Made by a program: the position numbers and the translations under genes. This document shows positions 8,645 through 18,097 of a DNA stretch of 64,000 nt, in pieces. The stretch is taken from the NCBI RefSeq assembly GCF_029835735.1, contig NZ_JAOEAL010000001.1, positions 2,170,001 through 2,234,000 of the forward strand, in the 5' to 3' direction. Under the pieces are notes generated by a model that saw nothing but the letters and a program-made list of their open reading frames with translations, searched no databases and was not told the origin of the DNA. Source of the stretch: Shewanella sp. GD04112. Its GTDB lineage: Bacteria > Pseudomonadota > Gammaproteobacteria > Enterobacterales > Shewanellaceae. The stretch's first letter is position 1. The number at the start of each line of letters is the position of its first letter.

Positions 8645-9484
8645 ATGACCATAGAAAATATCAGCTGTAACAAGAGCTTTGGTGGTTGGCACAAACAGTA
8701 TCGCCATCAATCTCAGGCGCTGAATTGCGAGATGCGCTTTGCGATTTACCTGCCACCCGAGGCGGCCAACAAACCTGTGCCTGTGTTGTATTGGCTATCG
8801 GGTCTCACCTGTACCGACGAAAACTTTATGCAGAAGGCGGGCGCGCAGCGTATTGCGGCTCAGTTGGGAATGGCTATCGTCGCCCCCGATACGAGTCCTC
8901 GTGGCGATGATGTCGCCGATGCGCCGGATAAAGCCTATGACTTAGGTCTTGGTGCGGGGTTTTATTTAAACGCGACCAGAGCGCCTTGGAATCGCCACTA
9001 TAAAATGTACGACTATATAGTGCATGAGCTGCCTGCGCTGATTGAAGCGAATTTCCCCGTAACCGGGCAGCGCGCCATCTCTGGCCACTCCATGGGCGGA
9101 CACGGCGCGTTAGTGATAGGGTTAACTAATCCCCACAGATACAGCTCAATCTCGGCCTTTAGTCCTATCAGCAATCCAAGCAATGCGCCTTGGGGGATTA
9201 AAGCCTTTACCGAGTATTTAGGGGAAAATCGCGAGCATTGGCGTCAATATGACGCCTGTGAGTTGCTAAAACTGGCGATTAACGAAGTGCCTGTATTAGT
9301 CGACCAAGGTGATGCCGACAGCTTTTTAGAGGCGCAACTGATGCCACAAACGCTCAGTGATATCGCCAAAGCAAAAGGCTACCCCTTAGATTTGCGTATG
9401 CAGGCGGGGTACGACCATAGCTATTACTTTATTGCGAGCTTTATTGAAGAGCACCTAAAATTCCATAGCTTGTATTTTAAATAA
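8645..9484 (+). CDS. fghA: S-formylglutathione hydrolase
   Basis: A 279-residue alpha/beta hydrolase of the esterase D family. It hydrolyses S-formylglutathione to formate and glutathione, the second step after AdhC. The nucleophile elbow is GHSMGGHG with Ser149. The Asp is in QGDADSF and the His in GYDHSYYF, giving a full catalytic triad. The family signature YWLSGLTCTDENF is near the N-terminus. I use the ATG at 8645 because AGGAAAGG lies just upstream of it; an in-frame GTG at 8624 has no such site. Confidence 0.96.
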   Translation: MTIENISCNKSFGGWHKQYRHQSQALNCEMRFAIYLPPEAANKPVPVLYWLSGLTCTDENFMQKAGAQRIAAQLGMAIVAPDTSPRGDDVADAPDKAYDLGLGAGFYLNATRAPWNRHYKMYDYIVHELPALIEANFPVTGQRAISGHSMGGHGALVIGLTNPHRYSSISAFSPISNPSNAPWGIKAFTEYLGENREHWRQYDACELLKLAINEVPVLVDQGDADSFLEAQLMPQTLSDIAKAKGYPLDLRMQAGYDHSYYFIASFIEEHLKFHSLYFK

Positions 9485-9548
9485 GGCTGCCAATCGTTAA
9501 CCCCTTTCAGGATTAAACTTTAGAGTTAAAGCCTAGGGGTAAATATTA

Positions 9549-9582
9549 AAAAGCGCGGTGAACACAAGTTCGCTGCGCTTTT
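9549..9582 (+). terminator. Rho-independent terminator after fghA
   Basis: AAAAGCGC and GCGCTTTT form the base of a roughly 15-bp stem (GTGAAC/GTTCGC inner part) followed by TGTTTT. It ends the adhC-fghA unit. The rest of 9485-9773 holds only the upstream region of the protease gene. Confidence 0.75.
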
Positions 9583-9773
9583 GTTTTATACGGATAAATT
9601 GCTATGTCATTCAACATGTCATGTTGATCAATCACGCCTGAATAATCTGGATGCAGCGGCTATATCTCAAATGAGAAAAAGCTGTTAAGTTCTCGACATT
9701 AATGATGATTCATTCTCGATATTCTCATCACACAATATTGGCGAATTAATATACGCAAGGATAGGAGCTCAAT

Positions 9774-10559
9774 ATGAAATGGATGTTCGTACTATTACTG
9801 GCGATAACCAGTACCGCCAATGCCATGATTATCAGGCATGATGTGGATGACGCGAAATATCAAGCGGCGGCGCAAAGCGATAATTCGACGGTCAGCTTTT
9901 TAGGACTTTATAAAGGCGATGAAATCGTGCTTGGCACTGGCAGCCTTATCGATAAGCAATGGATTGTGACGGCGGCGCACGTGGCTAATGAGCTAACGGT
10001 CGGCAATAAGGTGCAATTTAAAAAGCATTTTTACCCGATTAAAGACGTGATAAAACATCCACTTTGGAAAGAAAGGCACTTTCCCTACGATATTGCCTTG
10101 GTTCAATTGGCTTCTCCCATTGAGGATGCAACACTCGCTAAGTTGAATCGTACCTCAACCGAAACGGGCAAAATCGCCACCTTCGTCGGACGTGGCGATT
10201 ATGGTAATGGGCTGGTGGGCGTTGCGGGAGCCGACAAACAATTACGTGCGGCACACAACGCCGTGGTCGGGGTGCAGGAGCAATGGCTGCAATTTATCTT
10301 TGACCGCGATGCGAATGCCTTACCATTGGAGGGGATAAGTGGCCCAGGAGATTCGGGCGGCCCCGCGTATCTCGTCTCGGCCGATTCAGTTTGTCTTATC
10401 GGTGTCAGCTCATGGCAAAATGCCGAGTCAACCAATTGGGAAGAGGGCAAGTATGGCGTGATTGAACATTACTCACGTATTTCATACTTTCGGGATTGGA
10501 TTGAGCAAACTTTATTTCAGGCATCAAATATTAGGCTCGCTGGCTGTTCTGATAGCTAA
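9774..10559 (+). CDS. Secreted trypsin-like serine protease
   Basis: A 261-residue chymotrypsin-fold (S1 family) protease. A signal peptide (residues 1-17, MKWMFVLLLAITSTANA) predicts export. The catalytic triad is visible: H69 in TAAHVANE, D106 in YDIALVQL and S194 in GPGDSGGPAYL. There is no obvious propeptide or C-terminal anchor. It stands alone between two terminators, with AGGATAGGAG upstream of the ATG. Substrate unknown; likely a periplasmic or extracellular protease. Confidence 0.9.
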   Translation: MKWMFVLLLAITSTANAMIIRHDVDDAKYQAAAQSDNSTVSFLGLYKGDEIVLGTGSLIDKQWIVTAAHVANELTVGNKVQFKKHFYPIKDVIKHPLWKERHFPYDIALVQLASPIEDATLAKLNRTSTETGKIATFVGRGDYGNGLVGVAGADKQLRAAHNAVVGVQEQWLQFIFDRDANALPLEGISGPGDSGGPAYLVSADSVCLIGVSSWQNAESTNWEEGKYGVIEHYSRISYFRDWIEQTLFQASNIRLAGCSDS

Positions 10560-10655
10560 AAATGCTTATTCCTTAAAGTGCTGTAATCGATGCGATATGG
10601 GCGTACAGCCTCAGCATAAAACAGGTACGTTTTTCATTCCGTGACCAATGATAGA

Positions 10656-10689
10656 GACAAAAACGCCTGCAATTGCAGGCGTTTTTGTC
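10656..10689. terminator. Bidirectional terminator
   Basis: A perfect palindrome with GC core CGCCTGCAATTGCAGGCG flanked by A5 and T5 runs, between the convergent protease and ydbL genes. It can act for both. Confidence 0.88.
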
Positions 10690-10719
10690 AGTGCTTAGTC
10701 GCTAAGCAGTGCTAACTCT

Positions 10720-11070
10720 TTACTTTTTAACCCATTTTCCTTGGGCGTTTTGCACATAGTTGCCTTTATCTGTGGCGGCGATGGCTTTTTCACCGGCAAG
10801 TTTGGCCACATCGGCGGCGGAGATATTGTTCTTTTTAGCGATAGTTTCGTAATGGGCGCGGCGTTTGTTATTCACATCGTCCATCACGGCTTTGGCCTCG
10901 CTATTATTTTGCACTAGGCCCAAATAGCCATTGAGCTGCTCACCTAAGTAACCTTGGGATTTGGCTTCCTGTAGTGACATGGCAAAGGCATTTAAGCTGA
11001 ATAAACTCAGGCCGAGCAACAGGAGTAATGTTGGCTTTTGTAGCAGGGTTTTGAGTGGCATTGATTTCAT
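10720..11070 (-). CDS. ydbL: YdbL-family (DUF1318) periplasmic protein
   Basis: A 116-residue exported protein: signal peptide to about residue 30 (LLLLLGLSLFSLNAFA), then a DUF1318 domain rich in charged helices (LQEAKSQGYLGEQLNGYLG, NNKRRAHYETIAKKN). It is the last gene of the ydbH-ynbE-ydbL operon. In E. coli the YdbH-YnbE pair bridges inner and outer membrane for phospholipid transport, and YdbL acts as its periplasmic partner. Start supported by GAGGAATATACA upstream. Confidence 0.9.
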   Translation of the reverse strand: MKSMPLKTLLQKPTLLLLLGLSLFSLNAFAMSLQEAKSQGYLGEQLNGYLGLVQNNSEAKAVMDDVNNKRRAHYETIAKKNNISAADVAKLAGEKAIAATDKGNYVQNAQGKWVKK

Positions 11071-11094
11071 TGTATATTCCTCAATTCTTAGTGA

Positions 11095-11295
11095 TTAGAA
11101 CAACTTATCATCTGATAGAAGCTGATCTAGCTCCTTATCCACTTTGATTTTTATCTCGTGTTCAATTTTCACATTGAGATTAATCACAATCGGTTTATCA
11201 GGCGGCTCAATCTTTACCGTTGGCGCACAGCCTTGCAATGCCGCCAGTAGCAGCAATGCACCTAAACTCACTTGCTGTAATTGAATGATCTTCAC
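11095..11295 (-). CDS. ynbE: YnbE-like small outer-membrane lipoprotein
   Basis: A 66-residue lipoprotein with a signal peptide ending in the lipobox LQGC, followed by a short beta-prone segment (KPIVINLNVKIEHEIKIKVDKEL). In E. coli YnbE multimerises by beta-strand stacking and caps the C-terminal end of YdbH at the outer membrane. It sits between ydbH and ydbL with short gaps (13 and 24 bp), indicating one transcript. Confidence 0.9.
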   Translation of the reverse strand: MKIIQLQQVSLGALLLLAALQGCAPTVKIEPPDKPIVINLNVKIEHEIKIKVDKELDQLLSDDKLF

Positions 11296-11308
11296 TGAGG
11301 TTTCCTTG

Positions 11309-14300
11309 TTACTTCACGGATTTTTCGATTCTGTCCTGCAGATCGTTACCAATCTGAAGACTCCTGAATAATTGCAGCATGTTCTCTTCATGAGAGTAAT
11401 TCAAGTGGATGGGGCGTTCAATCCCTCGGCTGCGGCCTTTGACTTCCACTAGGAGCTTGGCATCGCCGGTTTGATCCATATCGAAACTACTGGATAACTG
11501 GCTGTATTCTAAATGTTCTAGTGCCGAAAATACAAAGTCGAGATAAGGTTGCGATTGACGCATTTGATCGACTGCCGGATTGCCCGAAATCGCAATAAGA
11601 CCACCGGGCGCACGGGCCGCCAGTTGGCCACCGCTGATCGAGACTTTGCCATCGACCAAATCCACGGGTAATACACCATCGAAAATACCATCGGCATAGA
11701 TACCAATTTGCGGCTGAATGCGCAGCACTTCCTCAAGGCTCATGCCCTGCAATAATAGATAGGCGTGGGATTTGTCCTGTAATTTTAAATTAAAATCAGG
11801 CAGTAGGAACTGGCCGCTCAATACTTTGCCCTTAGCAGTCATAGACACGTCGGTATCACTCAAGCCCGTGAGTTGTTGCAGCCAATTGTCGGGAAGCTTT
11901 TCGGCATCCTTGGCGAGGACAATATCGGCCTCCACTTCGATATCGGTCAAGGGAAAGCCGGGATCGAACAAGTTAAAGGTCATCACGGTATTCGGGCAGT
12001 TTAGTCGGCTTAAACTGCTGAAATAGCCTGGTGCTTGCGGCGCCTTATAGGATTGCCCCCAAGTGAACTCGCATTGGGCCTGTAATTTCCCGCCTTCAAA
12101 GGTCGTGTCTTGATAAAAACCTTCCAGCTCTGTCATCGACTGGGTAATTTGCATGGCAAATTGGGTCTGCTCTGGCTCATGTGTCAGCTTAAATTGTGCT
12201 TGTAATTGGTTATGGCCTGTGACATTTAACTCAGCGGGCAAGGGCTGGGTTTGATTAAGCAAAGATAGTGCTTCTGTCATGCTGGTATCGACAACCCATT
12301 GGCCGGTTAACAGCAGTGATTTGTGAGGCGCGGCGAACTGTAATTGATGGTCGCTTTGCAGCTCAACCGTGCCGACTTGCCACTGTTCATGGCCGTGAAG
12401 ACGTTGGTTTTGCCAGTTTAACGTCTGCGCGAGTGCCAAATTATCCAGTTTAAGCACAGTCTGTTTACGTGTGCGGCCTTTGGCGCTGAGCTGCTTTTCA
12501 ATCAAGAGTTGCTGCGCTTGCCAGTTCACTTGATTACTCAACTGACTCGATTGAATAGCATTTTCAATGGATTGCAACGAGGAGTAATCGAGGGTCATCG
12601 CCTTTGATGTCTCAAGGGAGAACGTCTTGAGGCTAATATCGTTGCGACTGCTCTGCATTGCGCTCGCGGCGGTGCCCGCAAGATTCTCTACCGCTTGGCT
12701 CACGCGCAGCTGCGACAGGGCGAGAGAGAGCGGCGGTAGATTGAAGGCAAACTCGGTTGATTGCGCGCCAGTCGTATCCTGAGTCGCTAACGGGGTAGCA
12801 CTCGCGGTCATGGGAGCCTTAGCGTTGAGCTGAATATTACCAAGGCTTAACTGCGTCTGTTTAGTTTGATGCTCGGCGGCTTGCGCAGTTTGCTGTAGCT
12901 GTAGATCTTCAAGTGCAAATTGTAAGGTATCGCTTGAGACATTCGAGTCACTCGTCACAGGCGCTGTGCTCACTTGCCAATTCAGCCCTTGAGCCGACTG
13001 AGCAACGCTGACATGTCCCGCCGTTTGAAGTATTCCCGCGCTCCAACTGAGATCCTGCGGTGCTGCATGCCAGAGTTCCCGCAGCGACAGCGGGGTCGTT
13101 TGCGTAAGCGCCAGTTGCCAGCGGCTCGCGACCTTCCAAGCATCTGGCGTGGGCGTTAACTGGATATCTTGTAAGTGAATGCGTGTATCAAGCTTACTGC
13201 CTAGGGTGCTTAACTCGAATGCGGGCAGCGCTATGGGGTCATGGCTGCTCGCTTGAGATGTCAGCGCATAATGCAGTGGCGCAGTCATCGAAAAGGCAAG
13301 GCCCACGGGCGCCTCGGTGCTTTTAAGCCCCGACAGCAGGGTAAGGAGCGCTTGAGAGTTTTCATCGCTCAATTGCAGTGACTGATTAAGTGCGGCTAAT
13401 AGCTGCGCGTGCTGTGCCGTATTGGGCGTGAGCGCAAGACGAAAAGGCTCGAGGGTGAGATTAAGTGAGGCAAGTGATCCACTAAGCTCAAACCCTAAAG
13501 CTGGCTGGGGCGTGAGCGTTAAGTCGGCAAAATGGCTTAAGCTGATGCTGGGCTGCTGAATGCGGTGTCGGCTGGTGATTTCGCCGCTGGCGAGTGTCAT
13601 CGTGCTCTCAGAACTGAGTTGCCCACTTAGTCCTATCCCAAGTTGTTGCCACTGTTGATCCCACAGGGTTAATTGGCTGAGGATGCTCCCTTGGGTTTGG
13701 CGCAGGCCAATTTGATGCAGGTTTTCCAGTAGCGGCGCGATATTCAGTTCGCTCTTCAAGCGCCATTGTTCGTTGCCAAGCGTCGCTGCAAGCTGGGCTA
13801 ACGGTTCACCCTCAGGGCTGCTAAAGGCTGTGGTTAATTCAGCTTGATGATTCAGGCTGAGTTTATCCATCACCAGCTGATAGGCCGGAAGCTCTGCCTG
13901 CGGCGCTAATCTGAGTGTGGTTTTACCTATATCAATTAAAGGTAAGGATTTGATATTTAACGCCAACGCTGGCGTTTGTTCATCGGCGATGGTGGGGCTT
14001 CGCTCCAGCAGCGATGCGCCGAGTTCAACGTCTATCTCGCCCGTGCTAATGCGCTTGATTTTTTGAGTTAAACTCTCAACCTGGACAAGTTGCTTCAGTT
14101 CTTCAAGGCTTTTGGGCCAGTTGAGTTCAAGCTGAATATCCAGGTTATTGATCACTAAATGCGAGTCATGTACACGCAGGCTCGCAGAGTGAATGTGCCA
14201 ATGTTCTAAACCCATGGGGCCTAAACGAATATCGCTAAGCTCACCGTCCATGCCGCTTAAGGCATAATTCGCGACGCGAAGGATCAGGGCTTCGGTTTGA

Positions 14301-14506
14301 CTGTTGACTATCCAAATGGTTAGCGCCGCGCCAGCTAACAGGCCCGCCCCAGTGGTGGCAATCAGGCTTTGTTTTAAGCGCTTTTTGAGTGTAGAACCGC
14401 GGCGGTGCGCCGAATCTGGCGCTGCGGCCGCCGTCGCTTCTTGAGGCATCGCCTGATGCGCGTGCTCGGCAGTCTCCTGTTCTGGCGATGTCGGCGTGTT
14501 AACCAT
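11309..14506 (-). CDS. ydbH: YdbH-family intermembrane lipid-transport protein
   Basis: A 1065-residue AsmA-like protein. One membrane anchor is near residues 48-70 (LIATTGAGLLAGAALTIWIVNS), after a hydrophilic cytoplasmic tail. A very long, repetitive beta-strand-rich periplasmic region follows, ending in the YdbH C-terminal domain (GIYADGIFDGVLPVDLVDGKVSISGGQLAARAP). Family members form a hydrophobic groove spanning the periplasm; with TamB and YhdP they move phospholipids to the outer membrane. It is the first gene of the operon with ynbE and ydbL. The start has no strong ribosome-binding site, so the exact N-terminus is uncertain. Confidence 0.93.
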   Translation of the reverse strand: MVNTPTSPEQETAEHAHQAMPQEATAAAAPDSAHRRGSTLKKRLKQSLIATTGAGLLAGAALTIWIVNSQTEALILRVANYALSGMDGELSDIRLGPMGLEHWHIHSASLRVHDSHLVINNLDIQLELNWPKSLEELKQLVQVESLTQKIKRISTGEIDVELGASLLERSPTIADEQTPALALNIKSLPLIDIGKTTLRLAPQAELPAYQLVMDKLSLNHQAELTTAFSSPEGEPLAQLAATLGNEQWRLKSELNIAPLLENLHQIGLRQTQGSILSQLTLWDQQWQQLGIGLSGQLSSESTMTLASGEITSRHRIQQPSISLSHFADLTLTPQPALGFELSGSLASLNLTLEPFRLALTPNTAQHAQLLAALNQSLQLSDENSQALLTLLSGLKSTEAPVGLAFSMTAPLHYALTSQASSHDPIALPAFELSTLGSKLDTRIHLQDIQLTPTPDAWKVASRWQLALTQTTPLSLRELWHAAPQDLSWSAGILQTAGHVSVAQSAQGLNWQVSTAPVTSDSNVSSDTLQFALEDLQLQQTAQAAEHQTKQTQLSLGNIQLNAKAPMTASATPLATQDTTGAQSTEFAFNLPPLSLALSQLRVSQAVENLAGTAASAMQSSRNDISLKTFSLETSKAMTLDYSSLQSIENAIQSSQLSNQVNWQAQQLLIEKQLSAKGRTRKQTVLKLDNLALAQTLNWQNQRLHGHEQWQVGTVELQSDHQLQFAAPHKSLLLTGQWVVDTSMTEALSLLNQTQPLPAELNVTGHNQLQAQFKLTHEPEQTQFAMQITQSMTELEGFYQDTTFEGGKLQAQCEFTWGQSYKAPQAPGYFSSLSRLNCPNTVMTFNLFDPGFPLTDIEVEADIVLAKDAEKLPDNWLQQLTGLSDTDVSMTAKGKVLSGQFLLPDFNLKLQDKSHAYLLLQGMSLEEVLRIQPQIGIYADGIFDGVLPVDLVDGKVSISGGQLAARAPGGLIAISGNPAVDQMRQSQPYLDFVFSALEHLEYSQLSSSFDMDQTGDAKLLVEVKGRSRGIERPIHLNYSHEENMLQLFRSLQIGNDLQDRIEKSVK

Positions 14507-14676
14507 GGGGTTCGAATGTCATCCTTATCATCAGCGCCTTGCTATTGTTCCTCGTGGGAGCGTGAGGCGATTTGGGGCTGCCGATGCTGAGCGGCAAGCG
14601 GGATTAGCGGCAGTTTAACACTCAAGCCGCTGGCTGACTAATAAAGAACTTGGCAATCTTGCGCGAAGCAAGACTG

Positions 14677-14713
14677 AGTGCCTGAGATTATTCATCTTGA
14701 TTTTACAGGCACT
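14677..14713 (-). terminator. Possible terminator hairpin downstream of the amino-acid permease
   Basis: AGTGCCTG and CAGGCACT form an exact 8-bp stem with a loop of about 21 bases, 52 bp past the permease stop. The T tract is weak. Confidence 0.35.
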
Positions 14714-14764
14714 TATACGGCTTGAAGTAAAATAGCGTTTATCTCAATTGTTTATCCGCGTCGC

Positions 14765-15952
14765 TTATCCCAAGAGTTGAGCGCCAATCACGGCCACTCC
14801 GCAGAGCATCGCCAACAGTAAACCGAGCTTACCCCCTGCGACGCGGTAACCCTGTGGCAGATTCGCTTTATCACGCGTTTGTCTTTGTACCCACACCATG
14901 GCAACGGGTAAAAAAATCGCGAGGATCACGAGGGCGATTGCCGCATAACCGAGGGCGGTAATAAATCCCTGCGGGTAAAAGAGGGCAAAACCCAGAGGAG
15001 GCACGAAGGTAATGGCGGCAGTAACACTGCGACCCGCGGCATTATCCTGCTGCCTTAAGTTCGCCGCCATAAAGTCAAACAGACCGAGGCTCACCCCTAA
15101 AAAGGAGGTGGCCAGCGCCAGATCGGCAAACACACTGATGGCAGAACTTAAGTATTGGCTGTGCAGTACACTGGCTAACTGATTGATAAAGCCTGAAAGA
15201 CTCTGATTCGTCATCAGTTGGCTTTGACTGAGTACGCCTTGGCTGCCCAGTTGCCACAGCAGGTAAATCAGTAGCGGTAACGCCGAGCCGAGCAGCATGA
15301 TTTTACGCAGGCTTTTTACCTCAACGCCTAAGTAGCGCACCACGGACGGAATCGAGCCATGAAAACCAAAGGAGGTAAAAATCACTGGAATGGCCGACAC
15401 GATAAGCCCTTGCTCTAGTGGCAACTCGAGTAAATGTGTGCCTTCGACCTGCGGCAGTAATAGGGCCAGCATTAGGATTAACGCAATGATTTTCAAACTA
15501 AAGAGCACGCGATTGATCAAATCGACACAATGGGTGCCTAAGCCGACAATGGTGCCGACTAACAGGGTAAAGAAGATGGCGCCAGCCTGTGGCGGCAGAT
15601 TTAATCCTAACCAAACATTGAGCTTTTGATTGACTTGCTCGCCGCCACCCGCGATATAGGCGGCGCACAGGGCGTAGAGTAAAAACATCAGGGCAACACT
15701 GGCAATCACTTGGCCCTTAGCGCCCAAAAGCGTGCGGGCTAATTGGTTCAGGCTCGCATCGCTCGGGGCAAATTGATGGATTTCAACCATCAGCAGGGCG
15801 GTGTAGGCCATCAGCGCCCAGAGGAGCAACATAATGATGCTCGATACACCAAAACCGAGTCCTGCAGAGGCGATAGGGAGTGCGAGCATACCCGCGCCAA
15901 TGGTGGTGCCTGCAATCAGTAGCAAACTGCCGAAAAATTTATTTTGTGTCAT
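14765..15952 (-). CDS. Aromatic amino-acid permease, TyrP/Mtr-like (HAAAP family)
   Basis: A 395-residue inner-membrane transporter with about 11 hydrophobic segments. The N-terminus, LLIAGTTIGAGMLALPIASAGLGF, is the conserved first helix of the hydroxy/aromatic amino-acid permease family (TyrP, Mtr, TnaB). It likely imports tyrosine or tryptophan with protons. It stands alone downstream of the his operon, separated by 667 bp, and has a perfect hairpin in its 5' leader. The substrate cannot be decided from sequence alone. Confidence 0.9.
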   Translation of the reverse strand: MTQNKFFGSLLLIAGTTIGAGMLALPIASAGLGFGVSSIIMLLLWALMAYTALLMVEIHQFAPSDASLNQLARTLLGAKGQVIASVALMFLLYALCAAYIAGGGEQVNQKLNVWLGLNLPPQAGAIFFTLLVGTIVGLGTHCVDLINRVLFSLKIIALILMLALLLPQVEGTHLLELPLEQGLIVSAIPVIFTSFGFHGSIPSVVRYLGVEVKSLRKIMLLGSALPLLIYLLWQLGSQGVLSQSQLMTNQSLSGFINQLASVLHSQYLSSAISVFADLALATSFLGVSLGLFDFMAANLRQQDNAAGRSVTAAITFVPPLGFALFYPQGFITALGYAAIALVILAIFLPVAMVWVQRQTRDKANLPQGYRVAGGKLGLLLAMLCGVAVIGAQLLG

Positions 15953-15982
15953 AACTTTACGCTCAAACGTCTTTATTAATGG

Positions 15983-16001
15983 CTCAACTGTCTCAGTTGA
16001 G
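15983..16001 (-). repeat. Perfect hairpin in the permease 5' leader
   Basis: CTCAACTG and CAGTTGAG form a perfect 8-bp stem with a 3-base loop, 31 bases upstream of the permease ATG. It could be an operator or an mRNA structure. Confidence 0.4.
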
Positions 16002-16562
16002 TGCTTTATTGAGGAGCAGTGCAGAGTGGCGCGTGATACTGGGAACTAAAGGGTACGTGGGTGTACCTGTATTGTGATCGTGGCGCAATCTGCGGATCGT
16101 TGGGGATATGGCCACAATGGAAGGTCAGGCGAGTGTGCCTATCTATGCCATTGCGGCTACAGATAGGGATAATAAGCTGTGGTAATACGCATAAAACTCG
16201 CCTTTGCTTGGGGTTAATTCGGCACTTAATAACATCGAGTGACTTGAGCACATCTAATGGCTTGGTCACATCACATAACTAAGGCAACTCGTCTGTTTTT
16301 AAAATTTATCTTCAATGTTAATAAGTTGCGTTAATGCCTCGGTGCGGGTTCGAGGACGCTGGCTACGATAGGTAGTTAAGGTGTACTTGTCAACCATTAC
16401 AACAGTATTTTGCTGATTTTTTGTCAGGAGCCAAGTGTACAATTTGTGTGACGTCGTGCCGTTTTTAGCAGAGGTTAAGAGTAGCAAGGTGGATTATGGA
16501 GGCTGAACTTTTGTTGGTTACGGCAGGTGAATAGGCCGTAACTGAATGCAAAATCAAGAATA
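16002..16562. other. Long intergenic region between the his operon and the permease, no gene recognised
   Basis: No coding sequence with a ribosome-binding site and family resemblance was found on either strand; a 62-codon frame at 16299-16487 has neither. A 7-bp inverted repeat, CCTATCT/AGATAGG, spans 16138-16167. The region must hold the permease promoter. A small RNA cannot be excluded. Confidence 0.4.
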
Positions 16563-16594
16563 CTCTGCCGTAGACCCAAAGGCATGCGGCAGAG
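16563..16594 (-). terminator. Hairpin after hisIE, possible end of the his operon
   Basis: CTCTGCCG and CGGCAGAG pair exactly over 8 bp, 26 bases past the hisIE stop. On the minus strand a moderately T-rich stretch follows (TATTCTTGATTTTG). Confidence 0.5.
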
Positions 16595-16619
16595 AGGTAC
16601 TGCGAGGTTTGAAAGCGGA

Positions 16620-17279
16620 CTACTTTTGCTGCGCTTTTTGATGGCGGGCAAGCAAGTTGGCGTTAATATCACTTAAGCTTAGTGATTGATCTTCAAGCAA
16701 GACTAGCAAGTGATACACCAGATCCGATGCCTCGTTAATCAGCTCCTCTTTATCGTGAGTCGCTGCGGCCAAGGCGGTTTCTAATCCTTCTTCACCGACT
16801 TTTTGGGCGATGCGTTTGGTGCCTCGGGCAAATAAAGAGGCGGTGTAGCTCGACTCAGGGTTTTGCCCCTTACGTGAGGCGATAAGTTCGGCTAGATTGT
16901 TTAAAAACGGGTGAGCATTGCCATCGAGCCAGCAGCTTTCGGTGCCTTTATGGCAGGTTGGGCCATTGGGCAACACCTGCACCAGCAGGCTGTCGTTATC
17001 ACAGTCTTTATCGATGGCAACCAATTTTAGGGTATGGCCTGAGGTTTCGCCCTTGGTCCATAAACGTTGCTTAGAGCGGCTAAAAAACGTCACATCACCG
17101 GTCGCCAGCGTGTGCTGCAGCGCGGCTTTATCCATAAATCCGAGCATTAACACTTTGCCCGATAGGTGATTTTGGATAACCGCTGGGATAAGCCCCTGTT
17201 GTTTTTCCCAGTCGAGGCTATTAACCAGTTCTGCACTTGCAGGGCCTTGGCAACAGCTTGAAGTGGTTCCAGTTGTCAT
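16620..17279 (-). CDS. hisIE: Bifunctional phosphoribosyl-AMP cyclohydrolase / phosphoribosyl-ATP pyrophosphatase
   Basis: A 219-residue fusion catalysing steps 2 and 3 of histidine biosynthesis. The N-terminal HisI cyclohydrolase (residues about 20-125) has the metal-binding DKDCDND and the cysteines of GPTCHKGTESCW. The C-terminal HisE pyrophosphohydrolase has ARGTKRIAQKVGEEGLETALAAA. The ATG at 17279 is preferred over an upstream in-frame TTG (17306), and AAGG lies upstream of it. It is the last his gene, 44 bp after hisF. Confidence 0.96.
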   Translation of the reverse strand: MTTGTTSSCCQGPASAELVNSLDWEKQQGLIPAVIQNHLSGKVLMLGFMDKAALQHTLATGDVTFFSRSKQRLWTKGETSGHTLKLVAIDKDCDNDSLLVQVLPNGPTCHKGTESCWLDGNAHPFLNNLAELIASRKGQNPESSYTASLFARGTKRIAQKVGEEGLETALAAATHDKEELINEASDLVYHLLVLLEDQSLSLSDINANLLARHQKAQQK

Positions 17280-17323
17280 ATCTGCATACCTTATTATTTC
17301 TATCAATCGCTACTGATGTTGAG

Positions 17324-18097
17324 TTACTGGCGAATGGCGATGCCTTCGGCCGCTAAATACTGTTTTAACTCGCCGATATTGATAATGGCTTTATGGAACA
17401 CGCTGGCCGCCAGCGCTGCATCCACCTTAGCCTCGATAAACACATCGCGAAAATGCGCCATAGTGCCAGCGCCGCCCGAGGCGATTAAGGGCACGTCGCA
17501 CAGCTGGCGTACGAGGCTTAACTGTTTGATATCATAGCCACCACGCACGCCATCTTGGTTCATCACGTTGAGCACGATTTCGCCGCAGCCGCGTTTTTGT
17601 ACTTCTTCGACCCAATCCTGAGTGTACCAAGCGGTTTCTTTGGTGGCGGCTTCATCGCCGGTAAATTGCTTCACTTTATAACTGTCGCTTGCCGCATCAT
17701 AAAAAGAGTCTATGCCGATCACTATGCATTGACGGCCAAATTCATCCTGCAGGCGTGAGATTAAACTCGGATCGCTAAGAGCGGGTGAGTTTACCGAAAT
17801 CTTATCCGCGCCAAAGGCCAATAACTCGCGGGCTTGGCCGATGGTTCTAATGCCGCCGGCGACGCAGAAGGGGATATCGATTTGCTCCGCCACTCGGCTC
17901 ACCCAAGACTTATCGACCACACGGTCATGGGCACTGGCGGTGATATCGTAAAACACCAGTTCGTCGGCGCCCTCTGCGGCGTAACGCGCCGCGAGTGGTA
18001 CTATGTCACCAACAATTTCATGGTTGCGAAACTGTACGCCTTTGACCACGCAGCCATCTTTCACATCTAAACAGGGGACTATTCGTTTGGCCAGCAT
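17324..18097 (-). CDS. hisF: Imidazole glycerol phosphate synthase, cyclase subunit
   Basis: A 257-residue (beta-alpha)8 barrel. HisF uses ammonia from HisH to convert PRFAR to imidazole glycerol phosphate and AICAR. Catalytic Asp11 is in PCLDVKDGCVVKGVQF and the second Asp in GIDSFYDA; the phosphate loops GGIRTIGQA and ASGGAGTMAHF are present. It overlaps the end of hisA by 19 bases, so translation is probably coupled. Partner HisH is encoded two genes upstream. Confidence 0.98.
   Translation of the reverse strand: MLAKRIVPCLDVKDGCVVKGVQFRNHEIVGDIVPLAARYAAEGADELVFYDITASAHDRVVDKSWVSRVAEQIDIPFCVAGGIRTIGQARELLAFGADKISVNSPALSDPSLISRLQDEFGRQCIVIGIDSFYDAASDSYKVKQFTGDEAATKETAWYTQDWVEEVQKRGCGEIVLNVMNQDGVRGGYDIKQLSLVRQLCDVPLIASGGAGTMAHFRDVFIEAKVDAALAASVFHKAIINIGELKQYLAAEGIAIRQ

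Noticed and set aside
16299..16487. A 62-codon frame in the permease-his gap
   Set aside because: No ribosome-binding site, no domain and no promoter signal.
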